A DNA stretch of 7,948 nucleotides from Streptosporangiaceae bacterium (GTDB lineage: Bacteria > Actinomycetota > Actinomycetes > Streptosporangiales > Streptosporangiaceae): assembly GCA_030045175.1 (NCBI GenBank), contig JASIBM010000413.1, forward strand, positions 1 through 7,948, given 5' to 3'. Below, piece after piece: positions 1 through 5,860 of the stretch. Under the pieces are notes generated by a model. That model had not been told where the DNA came from. It worked only from the letters and a program-made list of their open reading frames with translations, and searched no databases. The stretch's first letter is position 1. Each line of letters starts with the position of its first letter. The position numbers and the translations under genes are program-made.

Positions 1-27
1 GACGAGGCAGCCGCCTGGGCGGGACTG

Positions 28-591
28 ATGGCCGCACCGCCGACGCCGCCCGGCGCGATCTTGTGGACAGCTCCGGCGCATCGGCTGGCTGACGACCGGG
101 TTAGGCTGCGGCTGCCCAGGCCGGCTGACGCCAGGGCCTTGCACGCCTACGCGGGCCGGGACGACGGGCTGGACGGCGGCTGGGCTCCGCTGCCCGCTGG
201 CGCGACCCTGGCCGACTGCCGCGCGGTGGTCGCAGACTGGCTGGCCGGGTGGCGCAACGAGCGGAGCTTCCACGGCCCGGCCTTGATCGTCACCCCCGTC
301 GGCGAGGCGACTCTGGCTGGCCTGGTGACGCTGACCGACCGTGGCGGCCAGGTGGCCGAGCTGTCCTACGGGATCGCCCCGGACCGGCGCGGCCTCGGCT
401 ACGCCCGCGCGGCCGCCCGGCTGACCGGGCAGTGGCTGCTGCGGGACCGCCTTGCTGGCCTGGTGGAGCTGCGCATCGATCCGGCCAACGCGGCCAGCCG
501 GCGCGCCGCGCTCGCCGCAGGCTTCACCCAGGCTCCCGCCGTCGCCGGGGATGACGCCGACGATCTGCGCTTCGTCCTGCGCCGGCGCTGA
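28..591 (+). CDS. GNAT-family N-acetyltransferase (RimJ/RimL-like), possibly 5'-partial
   Basis: A 187-residue protein with the GNAT fold, expected to transfer an acetyl group from acetyl-CoA to an amine; the substrate cannot be told. The N-terminal beta strand reads RVRLRLPRPADARAL (about 24-38), the usual opening of the RimJ/RimL-like (Acetyltransf_3) group. The acetyl-CoA pyrophosphate loop is R120-R121-G122-L123-G124-Y125-A126, preceded by the strand ELSYGIAPD. The late motif DPANAASRRAALAAGF (151-166) is the typical asparagine-containing strand and helix. The reading frame stays open to the left edge, so the true start may lie outside; ATG at 28 has no clear Shine-Dalgarno but leaves a normal-length domain. 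It stands alone and converges on the next gene. The family call is firm; the start and substrate are not. Confidence 0.85.
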   Translation: MAAPPTPPGAILWTAPAHRLADDRVRLRLPRPADARALHAYAGRDDGLDGGWAPLPAGATLADCRAVVADWLAGWRNERSFHGPALIVTPVGEATLAGLVTLTDRGGQVAELSYGIAPDRRGLGYARAAARLTGQWLLRDRLAGLVELRIDPANAASRRAALAAGFTQAPAVAGDDADDLRFVLRRR

Positions 592-597
592 ACGGCC

Positions 598-619
598 GGG
601 CCGAGCCGCGGGCTGGCCC
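598..619. terminator. Hairpin between convergent genes, candidate terminator
   Basis: Arms GGGCC(G)AGCC and GGCTGGCCC can pair over 9 bp with one bulged G and a three-base GCG loop. It starts 7 bases after the GNAT stop codon and lies in the 67-base gap between two convergent genes. There is no T-run, which is common for actinomycete terminators but makes the call weak, since GC-rich DNA forms such stems by chance. Confidence 0.3.
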
Positions 620-658
620 AGGGTCCGGTTGAGCGCCGGCTCGGTCATTCCCGGTGGT

Positions 659-1615
659 TCAGAGCGTCTTCCAGTCGTACTTCTTGGTGAGCGAGACCAG
701 CGTCCTGATGACTGACCGGCTGGGTGGCCATGGTCCGGAGAGGCCGCCCTGGGCAAGGCCTTCCTTCGCGTCCCAGAAGGTCAGCATCCGGTTTCCGTTG
801 TGGGTGGCCAGGAAGTCCGCGATCGTGGTGAAGAACGCGCTGCGATGCGCGTTGTAGGGGCTATTGCACTCGGTTATCCGAATGGGTGGCACTTCCAGGC
901 CCGCTACCTTCCGCCAGGCGTCTAGGTTCTGATGGAGCCGGGCGGTGATCTTTGCCTTGCTGAACGTGTTGTCCGGGCCGCGCAGCTTGGGGAATTCATA
1001 AAGGTCATCGCCGTACCAGCCCAGGCCCGGCACCATCCAGTGGACCTGGTCAACTACCGGTCCGACCGTTATCACGCCGAATAGAACATTAGTCCCCTGA
1101 CAGAGGCCAAGGCCGTATTCTTGCATCTTGCGGGCGGTGCGGGGATTATTGACATCCGGCGGATAGTGGTTCGGATTAAAGGATGTGTTCTCGTGCCAGA
1201 AGGTCAGCTCGGAATTCATGGGCGCTGAGTTAATGATAGCCTTTAGCTGGCTGTCGAGCTTGCCGGCGAACAGGTCGGCGGGGTCCGGCCGGAGCGACAG
1301 CGTCATGTGCGTGGCGGGCACGGTAACCGGCCAGGCAGGCGGGAACTTATTCACGCCGTTGTAGTACCAGCGCGCGCCGACCGCCAGCGGGGCAGCGGCG
1401 AGGAAGCCGTCGTAGCCGCTGCCACGGTCCGCGCCGAACACGATCCCGATCGGAGACGACGCCGACTTCGATGTCGACGCTGACGCTGACGGCCTGAGGG
1501 CCGCTACGCCTGCGAGCGCGAGACCACCAGCGGTGAGGGCCTCGCGACGTGATACTCCCATGGCAGGGCCAGGCCGCAGCCGTCTTGCGGCATTCCGAAC
1601 GTCAGTAAAGGCCAT
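659..1615 (-). CDS. Tat-exported TIM-barrel glycosidase-like protein
   Basis: A 318-residue predicted exported protein. The N-terminus carries a twin-arginine signal: S22-R23-R24-E25-A26-L27, a hydrophobic stretch at 29-40 and a likely cleavage site after A44-S45-A46. The mature part resembles secreted clan GH-A glycosidases, loosely GH26. There is a strand ending in F139-W140-H141-E142-N143, the usual setting of the acid/base Glu; a W200-Y201-G202-D203-D204 segment; and a strand I246-R-I-T-E249-C, where the nucleophile Glu would sit. T279-F-W281-D may form the last strand. These assignments are inference; the substrate is unknown and no binding module is present. The start at 1615 has GGGAG about 12 bases upstream; Met19 (at 1561) also leaves the Tat signal intact but has no ribosome site. 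Codons are less GC-biased than in neighbouring genes (for example Asn156-Asn157 both AAT, Leu178 CTA). A strong promoter-like sequence lies upstream. Confidence 0.72.
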   Translation of the reverse strand: MAFTDVRNAARRLRPGPAMGVSRREALTAGGLALAGVAALRPSASASTSKSASSPIGIVFGADRGSGYDGFLAAAPLAVGARWYYNGVNKFPPAWPVTVPATHMTLSLRPDPADLFAGKLDSQLKAIINSAPMNSELTFWHENTSFNPNHYPPDVNNPRTARKMQEYGLGLCQGTNVLFGVITVGPVVDQVHWMVPGLGWYGDDLYEFPKLRGPDNTFSKAKITARLHQNLDAWRKVAGLEVPPIRITECNSPYNAHRSAFFTTIADFLATHNGNRMLTFWDAKEGLAQGGLSGPWPPSRSVIRTLVSLTKKYDWKTL

Positions 1616-1677
1616 TGAGTGATCTTTCTCCCGTGTCCCGGCGATGATTGGCGCTGGCGACGATCAGCAGCCTTCCG

Positions 1678-1706
1678 AGGCTAATGCAAGCCAAGGAGGT
1701 TGTCAA
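1678..1706 (-). promoter_or_regulatory. Predicted housekeeping sigma promoter for the Tat-exported protein
   Basis: Read on the minus strand, TTGACA (plus 1701-1706, perfect -35) is followed after exactly 17 bases by TAGCCT (plus 1678-1683), which fits the TAnnnT form of actinomycete -10 boxes. The AT-rich stretch directly upstream (plus 1707-1745) could serve as an UP element. Transcription would begin near 1670 and give a leader of about 55 bases before the ATG at 1615. This is a sequence match only. Confidence 0.6.
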
Positions 1707-1745
1707 TATTTCTTTTACAATAATTCAAATAATTTCTATAATTCG
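1703..1745. other. AT-rich island in high-GC DNA
   Basis: 36 of these 43 bases are A or T, in sharp contrast to everything around. It contains most of the two divergent promoter sequences. In actinomycetes such tracts are typical targets of Lsr2-type xenogeneic silencers; that role is inferred here. The rest of the 299-base gap (1616-1914) holds the leader of the Tat gene on one side and GC-rich, stem-forming sequence without a gene on the other. Confidence 0.7.
1714..1742 (+). promoter_or_regulatory. Predicted promoter reading right, with no gene behind it
   Basis: TTTACA (1714-1719) is followed after 17 bases by a perfect TATAAT (1737-1742). The expected start is near 1749. It stands back-to-back with the leftward promoter, with only 7 bases between the two -35 boxes, so each lies in the other's upstream region. 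No convincing + strand gene follows before the 3' end of the DUF4142 gene, so the product would be a small RNA or an antisense transcript. In a local tract that is 84% A/T, a chance match is more likely than elsewhere in this genome. Confidence 0.45.
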
Positions 1746-1855
1746 GTCATATCAGGGTTTAGCCTTCAACCCCGGTAGGGTCGCGTGTGATTTCAGCGGC
1801 ACGCCCGCGCCGCCGCTGCTCGGCATGCGGCTCCGCGCGCGCCGGCCGCCCGTCA

Positions 1856-1871
1856 GCCCGTGGCCGCGGGC
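1856..1871. terminator. Weak hairpin downstream of the DUF4142 gene
   Basis: GCCCG and CGGGC pair over 5 bp around a six-base loop, 44 bases past the stop codon of the minus-strand DUF4142 gene. It could end that transcript, or the rightward RNA predicted from 1749. There is no T-run and the stem is short, so this is only a candidate. Confidence 0.2.
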
Positions 1872-1914
1872 CTGCGAGTCTGAAACGCCGTGTTAGCTCG
1901 CGATCCAGGCGTGC

Positions 1915-2532
1915 CTAGCCGGGCCTCGTCGCGCCACGCAGCACAGACTCGGCGTGCCTGGCCAGTCTCAGGTGCGTTCGCAGCATGGGCAAGTAGTGGG
2001 TGGCATAAGCCTTCACCGTCGAGTTGCTGCCCGCGCTCTCTTCCTTCCTGAAGATGGCGATCGCCGCCAGGTGGCCACTGACGGAGTCCCTGGCGAAGGC
2101 GATATCCCTGGTCCTGCCCCGCAGGGCCTCGACTCGGGCCACGACGGATCCAAGCTGCGCGCCGGGCGACGCCGGCAGGGTCACATGCAGGCGCGAGGCC
2201 AGTGACCGGAGCCTGGATTGCGCTGCCGTGTGGTCGTGGGCGTAAAGGCCGCCGAGGTGCCTCGCGGTCGTGGTGATGCCATGTGCCCGCATGTACCTGC
2301 CGAGCGCGATCTCGGTCAGGTTGATCTGCGACGCCTGGTGCATGAACGTGCGATCCTGGCTGGATACCGGCCTACCGGTGCGGCTAACGGCGCGACTTGC
2401 GGCCAGGCTGGCGTTAGCCGCCGTGGTGCCGGCACCGGCAGGCGATGTCCCGGCAGTCACCGATATGCCCCAGCCTGCCGTGGCCAGGCCGACGACGAGC
2501 GCGGCGGTTGCCGTCATCTTGGACAGGGTCAT
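1915..2532 (-). CDS. Secreted DUF4142 domain protein
   Basis: A 205-residue protein with an N-terminal signal peptide or anchor: short basic start (K5), hydrophobic stretch about 8-27, no lipobox cysteine. After an Ala/Thr/Ser-rich linker (28-55), residues about 58-195 match DUF4142, an exported, mostly helical, ferritin-like four-helix-bundle family. Visible landmarks are D60-R-T-F at the domain start, N71-L-T-E74-I-A-L-G in the first helix, A98-H-D100-H101-T in the second and L115-H-V-T-L-P after it. The molecular function of DUF4142 is not established; links to stress or metal binding are suggested by fold only. The start is well supported: minus-strand GAGGGGAGG lies 5 bases before the ATG. 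It is transcribed away from the permease gene and toward the Tat-exported protein gene, which has its own promoter, so the two are probably not one operon. Confidence 0.85.
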   Translation of the reverse strand: MTLSKMTATAALVVGLATAGWGISVTAGTSPAGAGTTAANASLAASRAVSRTGRPVSSQDRTFMHQASQINLTEIALGRYMRAHGITTTARHLGGLYAHDHTAAQSRLRSLASRLHVTLPASPGAQLGSVVARVEALRGRTRDIAFARDSVSGHLAAIAIFRKEESAGSNSTVKAYATHYLPMLRTHLRLARHAESVLRGATRPG

Positions 2533-2624
2533 GGAAGCCTCCCCTCATATCGGTCTGCCGTTCCCCGCCTGGAGGCGCGGTATCCGCGCATCGGCCGCGC
2601 GATCGAGGTCAGCGGGCTCCGCTC

Positions 2625-2645
2625 GATGATGACCCGGCCATCATC
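2625..2645. repeat. Perfect inverted repeat, 7-bp arms
   Basis: Arms GATGATG (2625-2631) and CATCATC (2639-2645) flank a 7-base spacer. The centre-to-centre distance of 14 bases does not match a single helical turn, but the size fits a dimeric repressor site. It lies about 93 bases upstream of the DUF4142 start, so it could be an operator for that gene. It could also simply fold as a hairpin. Confidence 0.35.
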
Positions 2646-2758
2646 CGCCGCGGCGATCGCGCCGGAGGCGAGCCGCCCGGAGCTAATAGTCAGCAAAGTC
2701 TTGGGATTCCCTAAGCGTGGCATGGCACAATGCGGAAGCAGTCAATTTGGCAGCGTTC

Positions 2759-2774
2759 GATGGCATCCGCCATC
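2759..2774. repeat. Perfect inverted repeat, 6-bp arms
   Basis: GATGGC (2759-2764), a four-base ATCC loop, then GCCATC (2769-2774). It lies 175 bases upstream of the permease start. It shares the GATG/CATC ends of the repeat at 2625, which hints that one protein might bind both, but the cores differ. Confidence 0.3.
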
Positions 2775-2948
2775 AAGAGGTCGTTGCTGAATTGGAGAGC
2801 GACCAACCCGGACAATAATCATGAAACTGGCCCGGAGAGAGGTCGTCGCATGAGCCGCCAGAGGCTGCGGCTTTGCCCAGGATCTTGCCACGCTCTATCG
2901 GAATCTGTAGGGGCTTTTGTCCGCTGCGGCACGGCTTGGAGGTTCCAG

Positions 2949-4340
2949 ATGTTCTTCTTCACCTATCTGCGCCGTGAGCTGCGGCACAGGATGAGGCAAG
3001 CCATTGTCATCGCGATCGGGCTCGCCCTGGGGATCGGCCTGGTCATCACCGTGACCGCGATGTCGTCGGGGGTGCGCACCGCGCAGGGCAAGATCCTCGG
3101 TGCGCTCTACGGTGTCGGCACCGATATCACGGTGACGACCCCGGTCCAGGTCCTCAGCCCCTCCGGTGGCTTCGCCACCCCGGGGGCCCAGACCGTGCAC
3201 CAGGACACCCTCGGCAGCCCGACCCAGGGCACGTTCAGCTCGTCGGACGTGGTGGCCATCGCCCGGCTGCATCACGTGGCAGTCGCTTCCGGCGGCCTGA
3301 CCCTCACCGAGATCAAGGCGACCCTTCCGGGCTTCGACAGCGCCCCGGGGACTTCGTTCCAGGCGCTCCAGCTCAGCGTCACCGGGGCCGAAATCGGCCG
3401 CGGAGCGCTCGGCCCGCTCAGCGCTGCGCGGCTCAGCTCCGGTCGGCTATTCACCACCGCCGATGCCAATTCGGACGTCGCTTTGCTGGATTCCGGCTAC
3501 GCGGCAGCCCACAAGCTAGCCGTCGGCTCGATGATCACGATCCGCGGCACGCGATTCAAGGTGATCGGGATCGTCCGCCAGCCCGGTGGCAGTAGCCCGC
3601 CGGAAATCTATATCCCGATGGCGCGAGCCCAGGCTCTGGCCAACTTGCGTGGCAAGGTGAACACCGTATACGTGGAGGCCACTAGCGCTGCTAACGTAGG
3701 AGCGGTCTCGCACGAGATTTCCCGGGTCATGCCTTCGGCGACCGTGACCACTTCTGGCGACCTGGCCAAAGGCGTAGCCGGATCGCTGGCAACCACCTCC
3801 AAGCTCGCCAACACCTTCGGCGCCTGGCTGGCCGTGCTTGCACTGCTCGCGGCGTTCGCTGTCGCGGTCCTGCTGACCCTGGCCGCGGTGGCCCGCCGGG
3901 CCAGGGAGTTCGGCACCCTCAAGGCCCTTGGCTGGCGCAGCCGCAGGATCAGCTTCCAGGTGCTTGGCGAGTCGCTCGCCATGGGCATCGCTGGCGCGGC
4001 GCTCGGCATAGCCCTCGGTCTTTGCGGCGCGCTGCTGGCGTCGGCCGCCGCCCCCAACCTGACCGCTACCGTCCCGACCACCAACATCGGCAAGAACGGG
4101 TTCGGCCCAGCCGGCACTAACGGCGGAATCTTCCACGGCACCGTCGGCGGTGCTGTGACGACGTTCGCCAACCCCAATGCCACGCATGTCGTCGCCGTTC
4201 CGTTCAGCGCGCCGGTCACGATCGGCGTGATCGTGCTCGCCGTGATCCTGTCGATCGGCGGAGCCCTGGTAGCAGGCTCCTTCGGCGGCTGGCAGATCAC
4301 CCGGCTGCACCCGGCTGCCGCCCTTGCGAAGGTGGCATGA
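2949..4340 (+). CDS. FtsX/MacB-type ABC transporter permease
   Basis: A 463-residue inner-membrane permease of the four-helix MacB/FtsX type. TM1 is at about 17-38. A large extracytoplasmic MacB-like domain spans about 40-285. TM2 is at about 291-315, TM3 344-366 and TM4 422-445, and the C-terminus ends in R452-L-H-P-A-A-A-L, a usual family ending. The cytoplasmic loop R319-E-F-G-T-L-K-A-L-G-W (319-329) is the conserved element that contacts the ATPase. Such permeases work as dimers with a separate MacB/LolD-type ATPase and move lipoproteins, peptides or drugs, or act as mechanotransmitters; the substrate is unknown here. The start at 2949 has GGAGG 6 bases upstream and begins right at the family's usual N-terminus (MFFFTYLRRELRHR). 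An in-frame ATG at 2850 also has a purine-rich site (GGAGAGAGG) but would add 33 unusual residues. No ATPase gene lies next to it. Confidence 0.88.
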   Translation: MFFFTYLRRELRHRMRQAIVIAIGLALGIGLVITVTAMSSGVRTAQGKILGALYGVGTDITVTTPVQVLSPSGGFATPGAQTVHQDTLGSPTQGTFSSSDVVAIARLHHVAVASGGLTLTEIKATLPGFDSAPGTSFQALQLSVTGAEIGRGALGPLSAARLSSGRLFTTADANSDVALLDSGYAAAHKLAVGSMITIRGTRFKVIGIVRQPGGSSPPEIYIPMARAQALANLRGKVNTVYVEATSAANVGAVSHEISRVMPSATVTTSGDLAKGVAGSLATTSKLANTFGAWLAVLALLAAFAVAVLLTLAAVARRAREFGTLKALGWRSRRISFQVLGESLAMGIAGAALGIALGLCGALLASAAAPNLTATVPTTNIGKNGFGPAGTNGGIFHGTVGGAVTTFANPNATHVVAVPFSAPVTIGVIVLAVILSIGGALVAGSFGGWQITRLHPAAALAKVA

Positions 4341-4384
4341 ACGCCCAGAGAATGCCAGGTCGCGCGGCCCGGGTCAGAACCTGA
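4337..4384 (+). other. 15-codon frame overlapping the permease stop, possible remnant of an ATPase gene
   Basis: The permease stop TGA overlaps an ATG in the four-base ATGA arrangement typical of coupled operon genes. The frame reads MNAQRMPGRAARVRT and stops at 4382-4384, inside the 3' end of boxB on the other strand. In related actinomycete loci, as I recall, the partner ATPase often starts at such an overlap. The frame shows no ATPase motif, so it may be chance. Confidence 0.15.
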
Positions 4385-5858
4385 CGTAGTCGTACTCGAC
4401 CGGCAGGTCGTTGATCCCGACCGCGGGCGGGGTGAGCCAGCTAGCGAACTCGCCGGGCTCGTAGTGCGGCACCATCAGCCCGGCCACCTGGCCACGGTCG
4501 TCGGCGGTGGGCAGCCAGTCGCCAGCGCGCCGCGTCCACTCTGCCTCGTCGAGCACCTCGCCTGACGGGCTGACGTGATGCCCGGCGAACACGCCGACGT
4601 TCCTGTTGAACCCCGGATGCGGCAGCGTCAGCCGCGCGTCGGGCCCGAGCCCGGCCTTGTCAAGCTCCAGGTTCCACTTGCGCAGCCCGCGCTCGCAGTC
4701 GGCCACGTACTCATCGCGCAGGTCCAGGTTCAGCGCGGTCAGCGCGGGCACGGTCCGCTCCGACAGCGTCCCGTCCGCCGCCACGACGGGGACTTGCGCT
4801 GTCACCGCGGTCAGCACGTGATCGTCGGTCCGCCTGCCCTCCATCCACCGGCCCTTGAGCCCGGCGGTGAAGTACGCGGCCGCGTTCGACGAGGTCTCCG
4901 AGCCGAACAGGTCGAGCGACAGCGAGTACTGCAGGTTCAGGTACTTCTGCACCGTCCCGAGCGGGATCGCCCCGTACCGCCAGATGTCATCGGTCCCTCG
5001 CTCGGCCATCACCTGCGCCGTCCTCGCCACGATCCGCTGCACCCCGGTGGTGCCCACGAACATGTGGTGCGCCTCCTCGCGCAGCATGAACTCACAGCTT
5101 CGCGACAGCGGGTCGAAGCCGGACTCCTTCAGCGTCCCGAGCTGGTACTTGCCGTCCCTGTCCGTGAAGTAGGTGAACATGAAGAACGACAGCCAGTCCG
5201 TGGTCTCCTCGTTGAACGCGCCGAGTATCCGCGGGCTGTCCGGGTGCCCGGAGTGCCGCCGCAGCAACTGCCCGGCCTCCTCCCTGCCGTCCCGGCCGAA
5301 GTAGGCGTGCAGCAGGTAGACCATCGCCCACAGGTGACGGCCTTCCTCGACGTTGACCTGGAAGAGGTTGCGCAGGTCGTACAGGCTCGGCGCGGTGGCG
5401 CCGAGGTGACGCTGCTGCTCGACCGACGCGGGCTCGGTGTCGCCCTGCACCACGATCAGCCGCCGCAGCTCGCTGCGGTACTCCCCGGGCACCTCGCGCC
5501 AGGCTGGCTCGCCCATGTGCTGGCCGAACCCGATCTGGCGCGGCCCGTCCCGCTCGGACAAGAAGATGCCCCACCGGTACTGCTCCATCGGCACCCGCGC
5601 CCAGCTCGCCCAGCCGTCCCGGCCGATCGCGATCGCGGTGCGCAGGTAGACGTCCCTGGTCGGCAGCGACGGCCCGAGCGCGGCCCACCAGTCGAGGAAG
5701 GCGGGCTGCCACGACTCGAGCGCCCGCTGGAGCTTGCGGTCGGTGGCCAGGCCGACGTTGTTCGGGATCCGCTCGCTGTAGTCGATGACGCTGACCGGCC
5801 CGGCGGGCTGCGGCGCGGGCCCGGTGAGCTCTGCCTCTTCGATGTCGCTGTCGCTCAT
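4374..5858 (-). CDS. boxB: Benzoyl-CoA 2,3-epoxidase, di-iron oxygenase subunit BoxB
   Basis: A 494-residue cytoplasmic enzyme that inserts oxygen into benzoyl-CoA to give the 2,3-epoxide, using electrons from the reductase BoxA. Family segments are clear: D26-Y-S-E-R-I-P-N-N near the start, W50-Q-P-A-F-L-D-W-W, Y94-R-W-G-I-F-L, and the C-terminal DLPVEYDYVRF. The ferritin-like di-iron site is intact: E142, E172 and H175 (ExxH), D233, E262 and H265 (ExxH). As I recall the Azoarcus evansii BoxB structure (473 residues), its ligands sit 22 positions earlier throughout, so the extra length here is an N-terminal extension of about 21 residues. It follows boxC with a two-base gap and lacks a strong ribosome site of its own, so translation is probably coupled. 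It ends convergent to the permease gene, overlapping nothing but the short frame at 4337. No boxA is in the window. Confidence 0.95.
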   Translation of the reverse strand: MSDSDIEEAELTGPAPQPAGPVSVIDYSERIPNNVGLATDRKLQRALESWQPAFLDWWAALGPSLPTRDVYLRTAIAIGRDGWASWARVPMEQYRWGIFLSERDGPRQIGFGQHMGEPAWREVPGEYRSELRRLIVVQGDTEPASVEQQRHLGATAPSLYDLRNLFQVNVEEGRHLWAMVYLLHAYFGRDGREEAGQLLRRHSGHPDSPRILGAFNEETTDWLSFFMFTYFTDRDGKYQLGTLKESGFDPLSRSCEFMLREEAHHMFVGTTGVQRIVARTAQVMAERGTDDIWRYGAIPLGTVQKYLNLQYSLSLDLFGSETSSNAAAYFTAGLKGRWMEGRRTDDHVLTAVTAQVPVVAADGTLSERTVPALTALNLDLRDEYVADCERGLRKWNLELDKAGLGPDARLTLPHPGFNRNVGVFAGHHVSPSGEVLDEAEWTRRAGDWLPTADDRGQVAGLMVPHYEPGEFASWLTPPAVGINDLPVEYDYVRF

Positions 5859-5860
5859 GG

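Larger units (their letters stand above)
2533..2948. other. Divergent intergenic region, 416 bases, no gene supported
   Basis: This stretch separates the divergent DUF4142 and permease genes. It holds the ribosome site of the former at 2538-2546, two perfect inverted repeats (2625-2645 and 2759-2774) and the ribosome site of the latter at 2938-2942. No clear -35/-10 pair with good spacing is visible on either strand; TTGGAG at 2792 with an AATAAT at 2814 is the nearest on +. The permease frame is open leftward through 2850 and 2730, but that part lacks the look of a real protein. Confidence 0.6.

Noticed and set aside
1648..1896. An 82-codon plus-strand frame across the AT-rich island
   Set aside because: It starts before the predicted rightward promoter, has no ribosome site, and its composition switches abruptly with the local base composition, as non-coding DNA does.
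2529..2723. A 64-codon minus-strand frame whose stop overlaps the DUF4142 start (ATGA)
   Set aside because: The ATG at 2723 has no ribosome site, the peptide has no recognisable features, and the overlap arises from the DUF4142 ribosome site region. Kept as intergenic.
2218..2790. Plus-strand frames opposite the DUF4142 gene
   Set aside because: They are shadows of a gene with a clear signal peptide, domain and ribosome site on the other strand.
2730..2948. The leftward extension of the permease frame to the ATG at 2730
   Set aside because: The added 73 residues look random and would precede a typical family N-terminus; the GGAGG before 2949 explains the real start.
4373..4385. GTCAG-AAC-CTGAC hairpin between the convergent permease and boxB ends as a terminator
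   Set aside because: The stem is only 5 bp with a three-base loop and no T-run, and it overlaps the boxB stop codon; too weak to call.
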